In this document: positions 1-7,352 of the stretch, in pieces
Layout of the letters: each line of letters starts with the position of its first letter
Numbering within the stretch: the first letter of the stretch is position 1
Source: Auxenochlorella pyrenoidosa
Lineage: Eukaryota; Chlorophyta; Trebouxiophyceae; Chlorellales; Chlorellaceae
Assembly (NCBI GenBank): GCA_001430745.1
Contig: KQ482028.1
Coordinates: forward strand, 275,764-286,184
Length of the DNA: 10,421 bases
Reading direction: 5' to 3'
Translations under genes and position numbers: made by a program
Notes under the pieces: model-generated
What the model saw: only the letters and a program-made list of their open reading frames with translations
Databases searched by the model: none
Told to the model about the DNA's origin: nothing

Positions 1-273
1 CACACCAGCGGCGGCGCGGGGCGCGCGCAAAAGGCGGCAGACGGCTGCTCGTGCAGCAGCGCAAGCTCCGCCTCGCTGTCGCGCTGCTCCTCCTCGGAGC
101 CCGCCTGCTGTGGGGCGGCCAGCGGGGCGCGGCGGTACAGCAGGGCCGCCGCCGCCAGCAGCAGCAGCAGCGCGGCGGTGGCTGCCACCCAGCGGCTGGG
201 GCGGCGCCCCCGGTGCGGCTGCTTGGCGTGGTGGGATGGACGGCTGGGTGTGCGGGCATGGTGGGCGGGGGGC
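1..273 (-). CDS. Probable type II membrane protein, 5' part (runs off left edge)
   Basis: One minus-strand frame is open from about 273 to the window edge. It reads a very basic stretch (HHAKQPHRGRRPSRW), then a hydrophobic segment of about 19 residues rich in Leu and Ala (WVAATAALLLLLAAAALLY, about 197-141), then a positive RR and an acidic helical stalk (GSEEEQRDSEAELALLHEQ), ending in AFCARPAPPLV at the edge. A short basic cytoplasmic tail, one membrane anchor and a polar stalk are the layout of Golgi type II proteins such as glycosyltransferases, but no catalytic domain is in view. The frame has no ATG nearby. CTGCGCAG at 281-274 would serve as an intron acceptor, giving an exon that starts at 273 and takes its start from an upstream exon I could not find. 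An ATG with good context (CCCACCATGC, 259-257) lies one base out of this frame, so a different frame or an indel is possible. The gene and its orientation are probable; the function is inference. Confidence 0.45.
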
Positions 274-1206
274 CTGCGCAGAAAGCGGCGACAGCCTTGT
301 ATGTATGGCAGCAATGATGGCGACCCTGACACCCACAGCACACTGCAAGGGCAGTGCACATGTGAGAAACACCCTCTAACCGATGGTGCTTGTGGTGCTG
401 GGTGCGCAGCAACGAGCCACTGCCGCGCAACATGGCAGGTGGCTCCTGCTCCTACTAGCTGCTGCCACCGCCCCGCTGCCGCCGCCCCCGCCCGCCAACG
501 CCGCCTTCAGGGCAGCTACAAGTAAGGTTCCCCACTCAAGATGCGTTCGATGTGATCACGGAGGGCCCTCAAGGCAAGCAGACAGACCAAGCAGTATAAA
601 GGGCTGCCCAAGGGGTGTGCCCGGTTCTCTAGCCCTTCCCGATAATTTAGGGGGGGCAATGCGAGCATGGATCAGTCTGCAACTGGACTGCAGTTCATTC
701 CGACGCGCAGCACGGACAGCAGGTGACTGTCCTTCTTGGCCTGAGGCCATCAAGGGGGCAGGGAACTGCGCCATCATTGCGTAATAGTGTGCAAATCTAC
801 ACAGCATCAATCGGGCTGTCTGTGAAAGCCACAGGACAGTTGTGAACAAAGTGCACAACCCTTCAAGGCCCTTCAGCACGCTGTCGCATCCTTAAGGCGA
901 TCCGAAAATCAATTGGTCCTGATGTTGCTACGGGCTGTTGCCAGCAGGCCAGTCAAGGGCACTGCTGGCAGCGCCGCCCCCGCCCCCGCCCCCGCCCCCG
1001 CCAACAGTAAATCAGTGCACAGCTGAGCGAACTCGCCTGCAACATGCAAGGCACTTGACAAGTGGTGTGCCATTCGTGATTCAGCCCTGCGTTCTAACAA
1101 ATGAACAAAGCTTGCACTTTGTACATTTTGGCTCCTGCCAGCCCCTGTCAAACAGCTGCATGGAGAGTGTGAGAAGGCAAGGAGGCACAGGGAGCAGCAG
1201 AGGGCA
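274..1206. other. Intergenic / non-coding stretch
   Basis: No exon chain with consistent phases is visible on either strand. The stretch should hold the 5' region or first intron and exon of the left-edge gene and the 3' flank of ankyrin gene 1. It is less GC-biased than the genes around it, especially between about 530 and 950. It contains a C5G tandem tract (977-999) and an isolated plus-strand TATAAA at 595-600 with no credible plus-strand gene after it. Confidence 0.4.
973..1002. repeat. C5G tandem tract (minus-strand G-quadruplex motif)
   Basis: Four perfect CCCCC runs at 977-981, 983-987, 989-993 and 995-999 are each separated by one G, with GCC flanks. On the minus strand this gives four G5 runs with one-base C loops, which satisfies the usual G-quadruplex pattern very strictly. 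It lies about 210 bases past the stop codon of ankyrin gene 1, on the strand that would be transcribed if the 3' UTR reaches that far. Confidence 0.8.
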
Positions 1207-2130
1207 TCAGCCTGCCACGACAAGCGCTAGCAAGGGCCACATGATGGCGGTGGGAAGCGGGGCCAGGTTGCTCAGCCGCATGCACCGTGCTGTGCAGAGC
1301 GCAAGCGCGCGCATGCGGGCAACATCGGCTGGCGGCAGGCGGCGCGCCAGCTGCGCTGCCTCGTCGACCGAGCGGGCCAGCACGGCGGGCAGTGCAGCGC
1401 CGAGCCCAGCGCAGGGAGCAGGCACCAGCTCCCATTCAAAATCTGTCAGCGGCTGGCGAGCGACCAGGGTGGCGTAGAGGGGCTGCGCCCAGGCGCCCGC
1501 GCTGGCAAGCGCCGCAAGCGTCTCTGCCACCGGTGTCGGCTCGCCATCTGTTAGCAGGCAGCGTGCTGCATCCAGGTGCCTCCAATGAAGGGCAAGCTCC
1601 AGGGGCAGCTGGCCTGCGCTGGTCCTGACCAGCGACGCCTCCGGCTGGGCCGCCAGCAGCAGGCGCAGCGCCGCGGTGGGGCGCCGCTCCGCCGCGCCGT
1701 GCTCCGGTGCGCGCCGGCGGTGGTTGGCTGCAGAGGGGCTGGCGCCGGCGGCCAGCAAGGCTGCCATACAGGTTGTGTGGTCGACCGCCGCCGCACAAAG
1801 CAGGGCGGTTAAGCCGTAGTACGAAAAAGCCTCCAGGCGGGTCCCGCCTGCCAGCAGGGCCTCCACGCAGGCCAGCCTGCCAAAGGAGGCTGCCTCGTGG
1901 AGGGGAGCCTCATAAAAGCGGTTGGCCGCCAGCGGGCTGGCGCCCGCCGCGAGCAGCGCGGCCACGCAGCCGGCGTGCCCAGCCCGGGCTGCAACATGCA
2001 GCGCAGACTCGGCGCCGGCCAGGCCCATGCGCTGCTCATTAGGGTTTGCTCCCGCTGCCAGGCAGGCCCGCAGAAAATCGAGATCGCCCCGCTCGGCGGC
2101 AGCAAACAGCCGGGCCTGAGGGTAGTCCAT
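1207..2130 (-). CDS. Ankyrin-repeat protein 1 (intact, single exon, 307 aa)
   Basis: Ankyrin repeats are protein-protein interaction scaffolds, so this is probably an adaptor; its partner is unknown. The ATG at 2130 has A at -3 and G at +4, a strong eukaryotic start context. About six repeats cover residues 5-195, with clear matches at 41-72 (ESALHVAARAGHAGCVAALL, then AAGASPL), 74-105 (APLHEAASFG), 107-139 (ALLCAAAVDH, then AALLAAGASP), and weaker ones at 141-170 and 175-195 (LPLELALHWRH). Residues about 200-290 are not ankyrin. They hold LYATLVARQPLT, then EWELVP, a Cys, and GAALPAVLARS, and they match the C-terminus of the neighbouring ankyrin gene 2. There is no signal peptide or clear membrane span, although the last 20 residues (PLPTAIMWPLLALVVAG) are hydrophobic and could form a short tail anchor. 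No intron is needed. The gene and repeats are certain from the sequence; the biological role is unknown. Confidence 0.88.
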   Translation of the reverse strand: MDYPQARLFAAAERGDLDFLRACLAAGANPNEQRMGLAGAESALHVAARAGHAGCVAALLAAGASPLAANRFYEAPLHEAASFGRLACVEALLAGGTRLEAFSYYGLTALLCAAAVDHTTCMAALLAAGASPSAANHRRRAPEHGAAERRPTAALRLLLAAQPEASLVRTSAGQLPLELALHWRHLDAARCLLTDGEPTPVAETLAALASAGAWAQPLYATLVARQPLTDFEWELVPAPCAGLGAALPAVLARSVDEAAQLARRLPPADVARMRALALCTARCMRLSNLAPLPTAIMWPLLALVVAG

Positions 2131-2635
2131 CCTGCAGGCAGGCGGAACGCTCGGTGGCGGCGCTGTGGCGGCCCCTCGGTGGCGCCGGCGGAAGCAGCCG
2201 GCCCCTGCAAGCCAGCCATAAGATGCTGGAAGCCTGCAGGATGCAACAACAAAAACTTAGCCCAGCAGCCTCCAATTTTGGGGTCCGAGTCCAGCAAAAC
2301 CCTGCTCAGCTCCTGTGGCGATCCTCCCAACGTACCTTGTGGCTGCTTGGGTGCGAGAGGTCGCAGAGGTCGACTATAAGACCGAAGTCAGCACTGAATG
2401 GGGTAGACAGCATGCCACTGGGAAGCAGTGGCTCGTGAAGGCAGCTGGGCGGGGCCCCAGCGTGCCCAGCACCGAGTGCAGGGGCTGCAGGGCTTGGCGC
2501 TCGGTGCCTGCCCTTGCCCAGCTGTTGACACTTTATTGTAGTGTTCTAGCTCAAACATGGCAGCACATGTATCAGGGCATGGGTTGAGGCAGGAGTGTCG
2601 GGGGGCAGAGACACAGGGCAGCAGGGACCGCAGGC

Positions 2636-2655
2636 CTTGGCGGGACTTGGCGGGA
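2636..2655 (+). repeat. Perfect 10-bp tandem doublet, E2F-like
   Basis: CTTGGCGGGA occurs twice back to back with a period of exactly 10, one helical turn, and is followed by CG. TTGGCGGGA resembles the E2F/DP binding core (TTTSSCGC-type sites), which is conserved in green algae and plants. It lies about 510 bases upstream of the ankyrin gene 1 start. The repeat is visible; binding is inference. Confidence 0.5.
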
Positions 2656-2837
2656 CGCCTGCCTTTTGCATGTCCTCCACACCTCAGCCGGTCGCGCCTT
2701 GCATTGTATGCATTGCACCGCTGGCAGCAGTTCATGATGCTGCAGCGCTGCAACACTAGCAGCTGGTAGCACTGCGACTGGTGGCATGCAAAGCGTTGGT
2801 TAGGTGGCGCACACTGGCAGTACGGGTGCAGTCGATT

Positions 2838-2869
2838 CAAGTCGAATTGCAAGTCTTGCAAGTCAAGTC
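2838..2869 (+). repeat. Four CAAGTC direct repeats just 3' of ankyrin gene 2
   Basis: CAAGTC occurs at 2838, 2850, 2859 and 2864, two of the copies inside a longer TTGCAAGTC duplication. The cluster starts about 30 bases past the stop of ankyrin gene 2, so it would be transcribed as GACUUG repeats in its 3' UTR. Confidence 0.6.
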
Positions 2870-2897
2870 CAGCGGATGATTGGCAGCAGCCCAGCCT

Positions 2898-3788
2898 TTA
2901 CTCTGCCGCCGACAGCGCCATCGCATGGCCGACAATAAGGGCTGGAAGCTGCACCCCCACCTGCCGCTGCGCTCGCGCCAGGCACCGGGCAGCTGCGCGC
3001 AGCCGATGCCGGGTGCTTCGCGGCAAATGCCGCACCAGCAGCGCTGCCTCGGCAGGCGACCGCCGCAGCACAGCAGGCAGTGCGGCGCCGATGCCGGGGC
3101 AGCAGCTAGGCACGCGCTTCCACTCTGCTGCTGTCAGCTGCTGTCGTGCCGCCAAGGTTGGGTACAGGCTCAGGGCAAACTCTCCAAGGGGGCTGGTCCT
3201 GGCCCGGCCCAGCGCCGTAAGCACCTCGCCGGCAGGCGGCAGCGGCGCTGCATGCACCAGCAGGCGGGCTGTCTCTGCATGCCGCCCCCTCAGCGCCAGG
3301 GCCAGCGGTATCCTGCCATCGGCATCGTGGGCCAGCGCCGCCTCTGGTGCCGCCGCCAGCAGGCTGTGCAGCGCGGGGCCGGCGCCGCCGGCATCGGCAC
3401 AGGCTTGTAGCGGCAGCCAGTGCCCCTTGTCGCGGGCCAGCGGGCTCGCGCCTGCGCTCAGCAACGCAGCGATGCACTGCTGGCTGCCTGCCCTGGCGGC
3501 GGCGTGCAGGGGGGTTCAACCCCAGGGAGAGGGCAGGGAGGGGTCGGCCCCGGCAGCGAGGAGGGCGGCCACGCTCCAGCCGTGCCCGCCATCTGCCGCC
3601 CGCAGCAGCGGCGTCCAGCAGGAGTGGTCCCTTGCGTTGCAGCCTGCCCCTGCAGCCAGGCTCGCCGCCACACCCGCTGCATCGCCCCCAAGGCAAGCCC
3701 TGAACAGCCGGTCAGCAGGGTCTGAGCTTGGCCCAGTGCCAGTGAGCAGGCACGGCTCAGCCGAGCTGGGCGCTTGCAAGAGCGCCAT
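2898..3788 (-). pseudogene. Ankyrin-repeat protein 2, interrupted by one in-frame TGA
   Basis: This is a paralogue of ankyrin gene 1, head-to-tail with it. The frame runs from the ATG at 3788 to TAA at 2898-2900, 297 codons with a single internal stop, TGA at 3518-3516 (codon 91). The ATG is the first in the frame and has a strong context (GACCATGG). Upstream of the TGA are residues 25-90 with repeats CWTPLLRAADGGH and VAALLAAGADPSLPSPWG. Directly after it comes TPLHAAARAG, then CIAALLSAGASPL, so the stop sits at the x of the ankyrin G-x-TPLH motif and the repeat is otherwise perfect. Residues about 160-178 (IPLALALRGRHAETARLL) are a last repeat. Residues 182-272 share LYPTLAARQQLT, EWKRVP and GAALPAVLRRS with gene 1. 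No second stop or frameshift occurs in the 205 codons after the TGA. It may be a fresh pseudogene, a sequencing error (TGG for Trp is one base away), or a readthrough or recoding site. A spliced-out stop looks unlikely because no fitting intron is seen. Confidence 0.8.
3516..3518 (-). other. In-frame TGA at the variable position of an ankyrin G-x-TPLH motif
   Basis: On the minus strand the context is CCC TGG GGT TGA ACC CCC CTG. Flanking codons give PWG before and TPLH after, in the same frame. The base after the stop is A rather than the C of the best-known CUA readthrough context. Trp, Arg and Gly are all one substitution away from TGA (TGG, CGA, GGA). Confidence 0.9.
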
Positions 3789-3819
3789 GGTCTGCGGCAG
3801 CGGCGGCGGGGTGGCGACA

Positions 3820-3825
3820 TTTATA
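3820..3825 (-). promoter_or_regulatory. Possible TATA box of ankyrin gene 2
   Basis: TATAAA (context CCTATAAATG) lies on the minus strand, with its first base 37 bases before the ATG at 3788. If used, the 5' UTR would be only a few bases long, so either leader-poor transcription or coincidence applies. It is one of very few TATA matches in this GC-rich window. Confidence 0.3.
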
Positions 3826-4552
3826 GGTTGGCAAGATGGACGCGTCACCTTGCTGGTGCTGCCGAGTGGCAGAGAGTCTGGGAGGACTCACGTTCGACAG
3901 GCTTTTGGGCGTGGAGGGAGACGAGTGGACTCCTGCCCGGCAGAGCTTTGGCAGCTGATGACCTCTTCCCGCTTATTAACGCTCAGCAGTCTTCGTTTGG
4001 GAGCAGCTGTGGATCTGGAACAACCCTAAGACTGGCCTCGCTGGCGGCGCTGCGCTGGCGACCTGCCGCCGCAGCTGGGGTGGGGTCAGGCAGGTCTTTT
4101 CAACCAATCCTGGCAGGCTTGCCAGCACCCATGCCAGGCCCAAGACACGGCCAACGACCATCAATGCGCAGCATGAGAGGCAAAGCCTGCAGACTCCAGT
4201 ATGCTGCTACACTGGGGGCCGCAGGGTGCGCCGACAGGGCTGGGCACGTCAGCTTACAGTGGCGGCACATTGGCGGCGGCGCGGGCCCTACTGCCAGCGA
4301 CCCCCCGGCATGGCTGCCTGCCCGCCTTCAGATGTGCAACTGACGGTAGCGTGCGCCCGCGCAATCAGGACAGAACCCCTGCGAACTGGATCAAGGAGAG
4401 CTGAGTGGGATGTTGACATTACAGCAGGCTCACCACATTTGCGCGCAGTGCAAGCGATTCGAAGCACAGGTTGCAGCAGAAGAAAGGGATGTTCATGGCA
4501 GGTATGTTCACGAGGAAACTGGGGCGTGATTCAGCTCGCGTTCAGGCAGGTG

Positions 4553-4574
4553 CCCCGGGAGCGAAACCCCGGGG
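4553..4574. repeat. GC hairpin, 7-bp stem
   Basis: CCCCGGG (4553-4559) and CCCGGGG (4568-4574) are perfectly complementary around an 8-base loop, AGCGAAAC. The stem can be extended with two wobble pairs. It lies in the 3' flank of the secreted-protein gene. Confidence 0.5.
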
Positions 4575-4802
4575 TGCTCGGACGTGGAATGCATGAAACA
4601 GAGGGACCAGGGAATGGGTGAAGAATTCAGGGACGGGAATAATGGGAGGGCTTGGCAGGCATACACGAAGAGAGGAAGACGGGGATGGGCAGGGGGGCGG
4701 GGTCGCGCTGTACAACGTTTCTGTTCCTAACACGGGAGGTCCTAAGCACAAGGGGTCGCGGAAAGGTGGCGCCTGGCACGGCGGCGGCTGCAGCAGCAAC
4801 GT

Positions 4803-4827
4803 TCGGGCGCGCTGTTGCAGCGCCCGA
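4803..4827. repeat. GC hairpin, 8-bp stem
   Basis: TCGGGCGC (4803-4810) pairs with GCGCCCGA (4820-4827) around the 9-base loop GCTGTTGCA. A second small palindromic element, a C7 run, A, then a G6 run (4844-4857), follows about 17 bases later. Both lie 240-300 bases past the stop of the secreted-protein gene and may belong to its 3' UTR. Bacterial-type termination is not expected in an algal nuclear genome. Confidence 0.5.
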
Positions 4828-5100
4828 CGTCTCACAAAAGCCTCCCCCCCAGGGGGGTGAGGGCCCGTGCGGCGGCAGGCAACGTCTTTGCTGCGGCTGC
4901 AACACCATGCTGGCTTCCAGCCTGCGCTGCCAGCGTCCACCGAGCAGTTTACCAGGGCCACTTGTTGGTGGCGCACTGCAGCATGGGCAGCCAGGGGCAG
5001 CAGGGCGCGCAATTCAGAGGCGGATCAGCGCCCCGTCCTTGATTCGTGGCTGTGCCGCCACAGGCAAGCATGGGCGCTGGAGCAGAGCGCGCTGCCGGCC

Positions 5101-7352
5101 TCAACCCTCCCCCTGAAAACTCACAAAGTCCTTCCACTCGAAGATGGAGCCCTGAGGGACCCAGTAGCTGCGCGCAGGGGAGGAGGGGCAGTGCAGCAGA
5201 CCCAGGCTCAGCGCTCCACCGCTGGCGGGTCGTGCGGCGCGCACATGCACGGCACACCGGCGCGACTGTGCAGCGCGCTGTGTGCACGCTGCGTTTGCCG
5301 CCGTGGCCCAGTGGCCCGGCAGCCTTGCCCGGCAGGGGGAATAGGAGGCAGAGCATGCAGGGTGGCTGCGTCGCCCAGGCTGCCGTTGGGCTGCGATGCC
5401 CAGCCACTCACTCGTCGTTGCCAAAGCGGTTGGCACGCAGCGTGTTGGAGCGCGCCTTGCACCAGATGACCGCTGGGTTGTCCAGGAAGGGGCAGATGAT
5501 GTAAAACTTGAAGTAGAAACCTGCGCGCGCAACAGGTGCACAGGCAGGTGTGATTTACGCCCGTGGGACAGGCATGGGGCAAGCTCTTCGACGGTTATGA
5601 TAGTTTTGCCAGTCCTGGCCCCGCAGACAGCCAGGGGCAGCAAAGGGCCAGCCTGGGACGAGGCTGCACGGGCCACCGCTGGCGCCGGGCTCCCCCGCCG
5701 CAGGCCAGCCCTGCCCCGCAGTCCAGCGCAGGCACGGCAGCCCGTCTGGCTGGGAGAGGGCAACATGAGCGATGCTTCGACAGGTGCTGCCACCCGCGGC
5801 CTGTCTCATCCCTGGGCAGGCACCATGGGCGGCCAGCCGGAGTGAGCAGCCGGCGCCCCGCAGCAGCCAGTATGCCGTGCTAAGTGCAGTACAGGCACAG
5901 CCAGCCAGCGGGGTGTGTGCCTCACCATACTGCCCTTTCCTGCAGGGTTGCAAGGGATGGCAACGCATGTCGCGTTTGGACGCGGGCCGGCCTGTCAACG
6001 AGGGCAGGCCAGGCATGCAGCATGCCGGGGGTTGCACCAAGGGACCACTAACAACCGGCGGGCTGGCTTTCTGGGCCGCACGGCTCACCACTGCTTCGCG
6101 CCAAGGTAGCCAGGGACGATGCTGTTGTAGCACTGCAGAGCGATAGCACGAGGGAGCCGCAATCGGGGTGAGTGGGGCGGGATGGCGGCCAGAGCTCGCG
6201 CAGCTGGGCAGTGCGCTCATGCCGGCCACAGCAGGCGTGCATGCAGCGGGCAGCCGGTGCGGGGGCAGCGCTCCAAGACCACACCCCCGCTGGCAGGGGA
6301 GTGCTGGTTGGAAGGGCAGCCCGTGCACGGGTTTGCAGCTGCGTCGACGCCTGCGGCGCCGCGCCGGCACGGCTGCGAAGCACGGGTGGCGGGCCATGGG
6401 GGCCCGCCAGCGGGAGGTATCCCTGAGAGGCGCCCTCACCGCGCGGATCGGCTCAATCACATCAAAGCGGCAGCCCTGGGTCCGGGTGAGGTTGACCAGG
6501 ATTGGGTGCGTCTTGGCCTTGCCCACCGCCTGCAGGTACGCGCTCTGCACAAAGTTCTTCTGCGGAGAGGAAAAGGCAGGGGAGGCAGGGGTGGCGCGGA
6601 GGCGCTTTGGGCAGGCGTGGCAGCGGCAGAAGGCAGGCGGCGCCGCGCAGGGCGGAGGGGCAGGGCACGCGGTGCGGCAAGCATGCGAGGGGGGGAGCAC
6701 GCAGCTGAGCGCTGCCCAGGCACAACGACAGTGGCCGAAACCGAGGAGGGCACCAGGGCTTGAGCAGGAGCATTTGACTGGCAGGAGGCTGGCTCCCCTT
6801 GTGGGGTGTTCCACCACCGCAGCAGGCTCATTCGCTGCGCTGAAGTGCAGTCCTTCAAACGAGCAACTCCCAAACCGCCAGAGCTCAGAAAAGGGCTGTT
6901 GTGAATGCTCGCGCCCCGCAGGCCTACCCTCGTGCGATCCGTAAAGCCCTTGGTCGGTGACACGGGGACTGCAGCACCAGAGGCAGGCGGAGGTGCAGCT
7001 TAGTGTGCGCTACCGCACAGCTGCCCCCCAGGGGGAAGCAAGCAGCTGCTGCCGCCGCCGCCGCCACCACAGGCCTCGCACAATCCGACCCCTCGCGTTC
7101 CCCCCAGCACACATGTTTTCACTGTGTCGGACCAGTAGCAGCCTGCACGCAATGGGAGGCAGTCCGGAGTGTGGGGTCTGGCGGGGCGAACACATCTCTC
7201 GTTGGCCAAGGACAGCAGGGGGCAGGCTGGCGCCTCGCGAACGGCGGCAAAGCGCGTGTAGTTGTCTCACCTGGGAAGGTCTGGACCGGGCCCGCCTGCA
7301 CTAGACCCAAACACAAGGCCGCGAGTGCGGCGAGCTGCAGAGCGAGCCGCAT
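5101..7352 (-). CDS. Small secreted protein of unknown family, 7 exons, 158 aa
   Basis: I joined seven exons by eye: 7271-7352, 6928-6968, 6440-6559, 6089-6132, 5926-5939, 5412-5520 and 5101-5167. All introns are GT-AG, every junction keeps phase, and the total is 477 nt (158 codons plus TGA). The ATG has A at -3. Residues 1-20 (MRLALQLAALAALCLGLVQA) are a textbook signal peptide with V-x-A before the cut, so the protein enters the ER and is probably secreted or vacuolar. The mature part holds KNFVQSAYLQAVGKAKTHPI (42-61), GCRFDVIEPIRACYNSIVPG (70-89), AKQWKGQYGFYFKFYIICPF (93-112), NPAVIWCKARSNTLRANRFG (115-134) and YWVPQGSIFEWKDF (138-151). It has four cysteines (71, 82, 110, 121), enough for two disulphides, many aromatics and no second membrane span. 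Exon 5 is only 14 nt and supplies W96-G101. I do not recognise the family. A GTGAGT inside the last exon could be an alternative donor, so the C-terminus beyond F151 is slightly less certain. Confidence 0.8.
5926..5939 (-). other. 14-nt microexon of the secreted-protein gene
   Basis: On the minus strand CCCTGCAG is followed by GAAAGGGCAGTATG and then GTGAGG. The previous exon ends in TG and the next begins with GT, so the microexon completes Trp (TG+G), encodes K-G-Q-Y, and gives the G of Gly (G+GT). Without it, exon 4 (ending with two bases over) and exon 6 (needing one) cannot be joined in frame. Flanking introns are 149 nt (5940-6088) and 405 nt (5521-5925). Confidence 0.75.

Larger units (their letters stand above)
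2131..2897. other. Spacer between the two ankyrin genes
   Basis: This 767-base gap should hold the 5' UTR and promoter of ankyrin gene 1 and the 3' UTR of ankyrin gene 2. I see no exon. Landmarks are TTATAG on the minus strand near 2373-2378 (a poor TATA match about 245 bases before the ATG), AATAAA on the minus strand at about 2531-2536, a 10-bp doublet at 2636-2655 and CAAGTC repeats at 2838-2869. The TGTAA polyadenylation signal usual in green algae was not seen here. Confidence 0.4.
3789..5100. other. Intergenic stretch: ankyrin gene 2 upstream and 3' flank of the secreted-protein gene
   Basis: No gene is supported in these 1.3 kb. The right part (about 4540-4870) carries GC hairpins and a purine-rich AGGGA/GGGAGG zone at about 4600-4700. 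The left part holds the upstream region of ankyrin gene 2, including a minus-strand TATAAA. The minus-strand frame through 4542-5012 has no domain-like sequence and fits UTR or spacer better. A minus-strand TGTAA lies near 4416-4420, about 680 bases past the stop of the secreted-protein gene. That is far for its poly(A) site, though not impossible. Confidence 0.4.

Noticed and set aside
155..175. CAG/CTG run as a microsatellite
   Set aside because: On the minus strand it is the poly-Leu core of the predicted membrane segment, so coding explains it.
595..600. Plus-strand TATAAA followed by an open frame with an ATG near 660
   Set aside because: The frame has no domain-like or compositionally biased sequence and stops at about 784. 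All supported genes are on the other strand.
2531..2536. Minus-strand AATAAA as the poly(A) signal of ankyrin gene 2
   Set aside because: Green algae mainly use TGTAA, and the site lies about 360 bases past the stop. It is left as a landmark only.
3480..3520. An intron hiding the TGA of ankyrin gene 2
   Set aside because: The only nearby donor-acceptor pair (GTTGAA to CGCCAG) would be about 33 nt long and would remove the TPLHAAA of the repeat.
2898..3848. Reading the ankyrin gene 2 break as two separate genes
   Set aside because: Both halves are in the same frame and one ankyrin repeat is split between them. The downstream half begins at a TTG, not an ATG, and the upstream extension to 3848 begins at GTG; the first ATG is at 3788.
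5101..5167. YWVPQGSIFEW taken as the C-terminus of a steroid 5-alpha-reductase-like enzyme
   Set aside because: The resemblance to the reductase motif is limited to a few residues. The spliced protein is short, has a signal peptide and lacks the multiple membrane spans of that family.
5555..6817. Minus-strand open frame of 420 codons
   Set aside because: It passes through exon 3 in the right frame but otherwise reads introns. The spliced chain with matching phases explains the region better.
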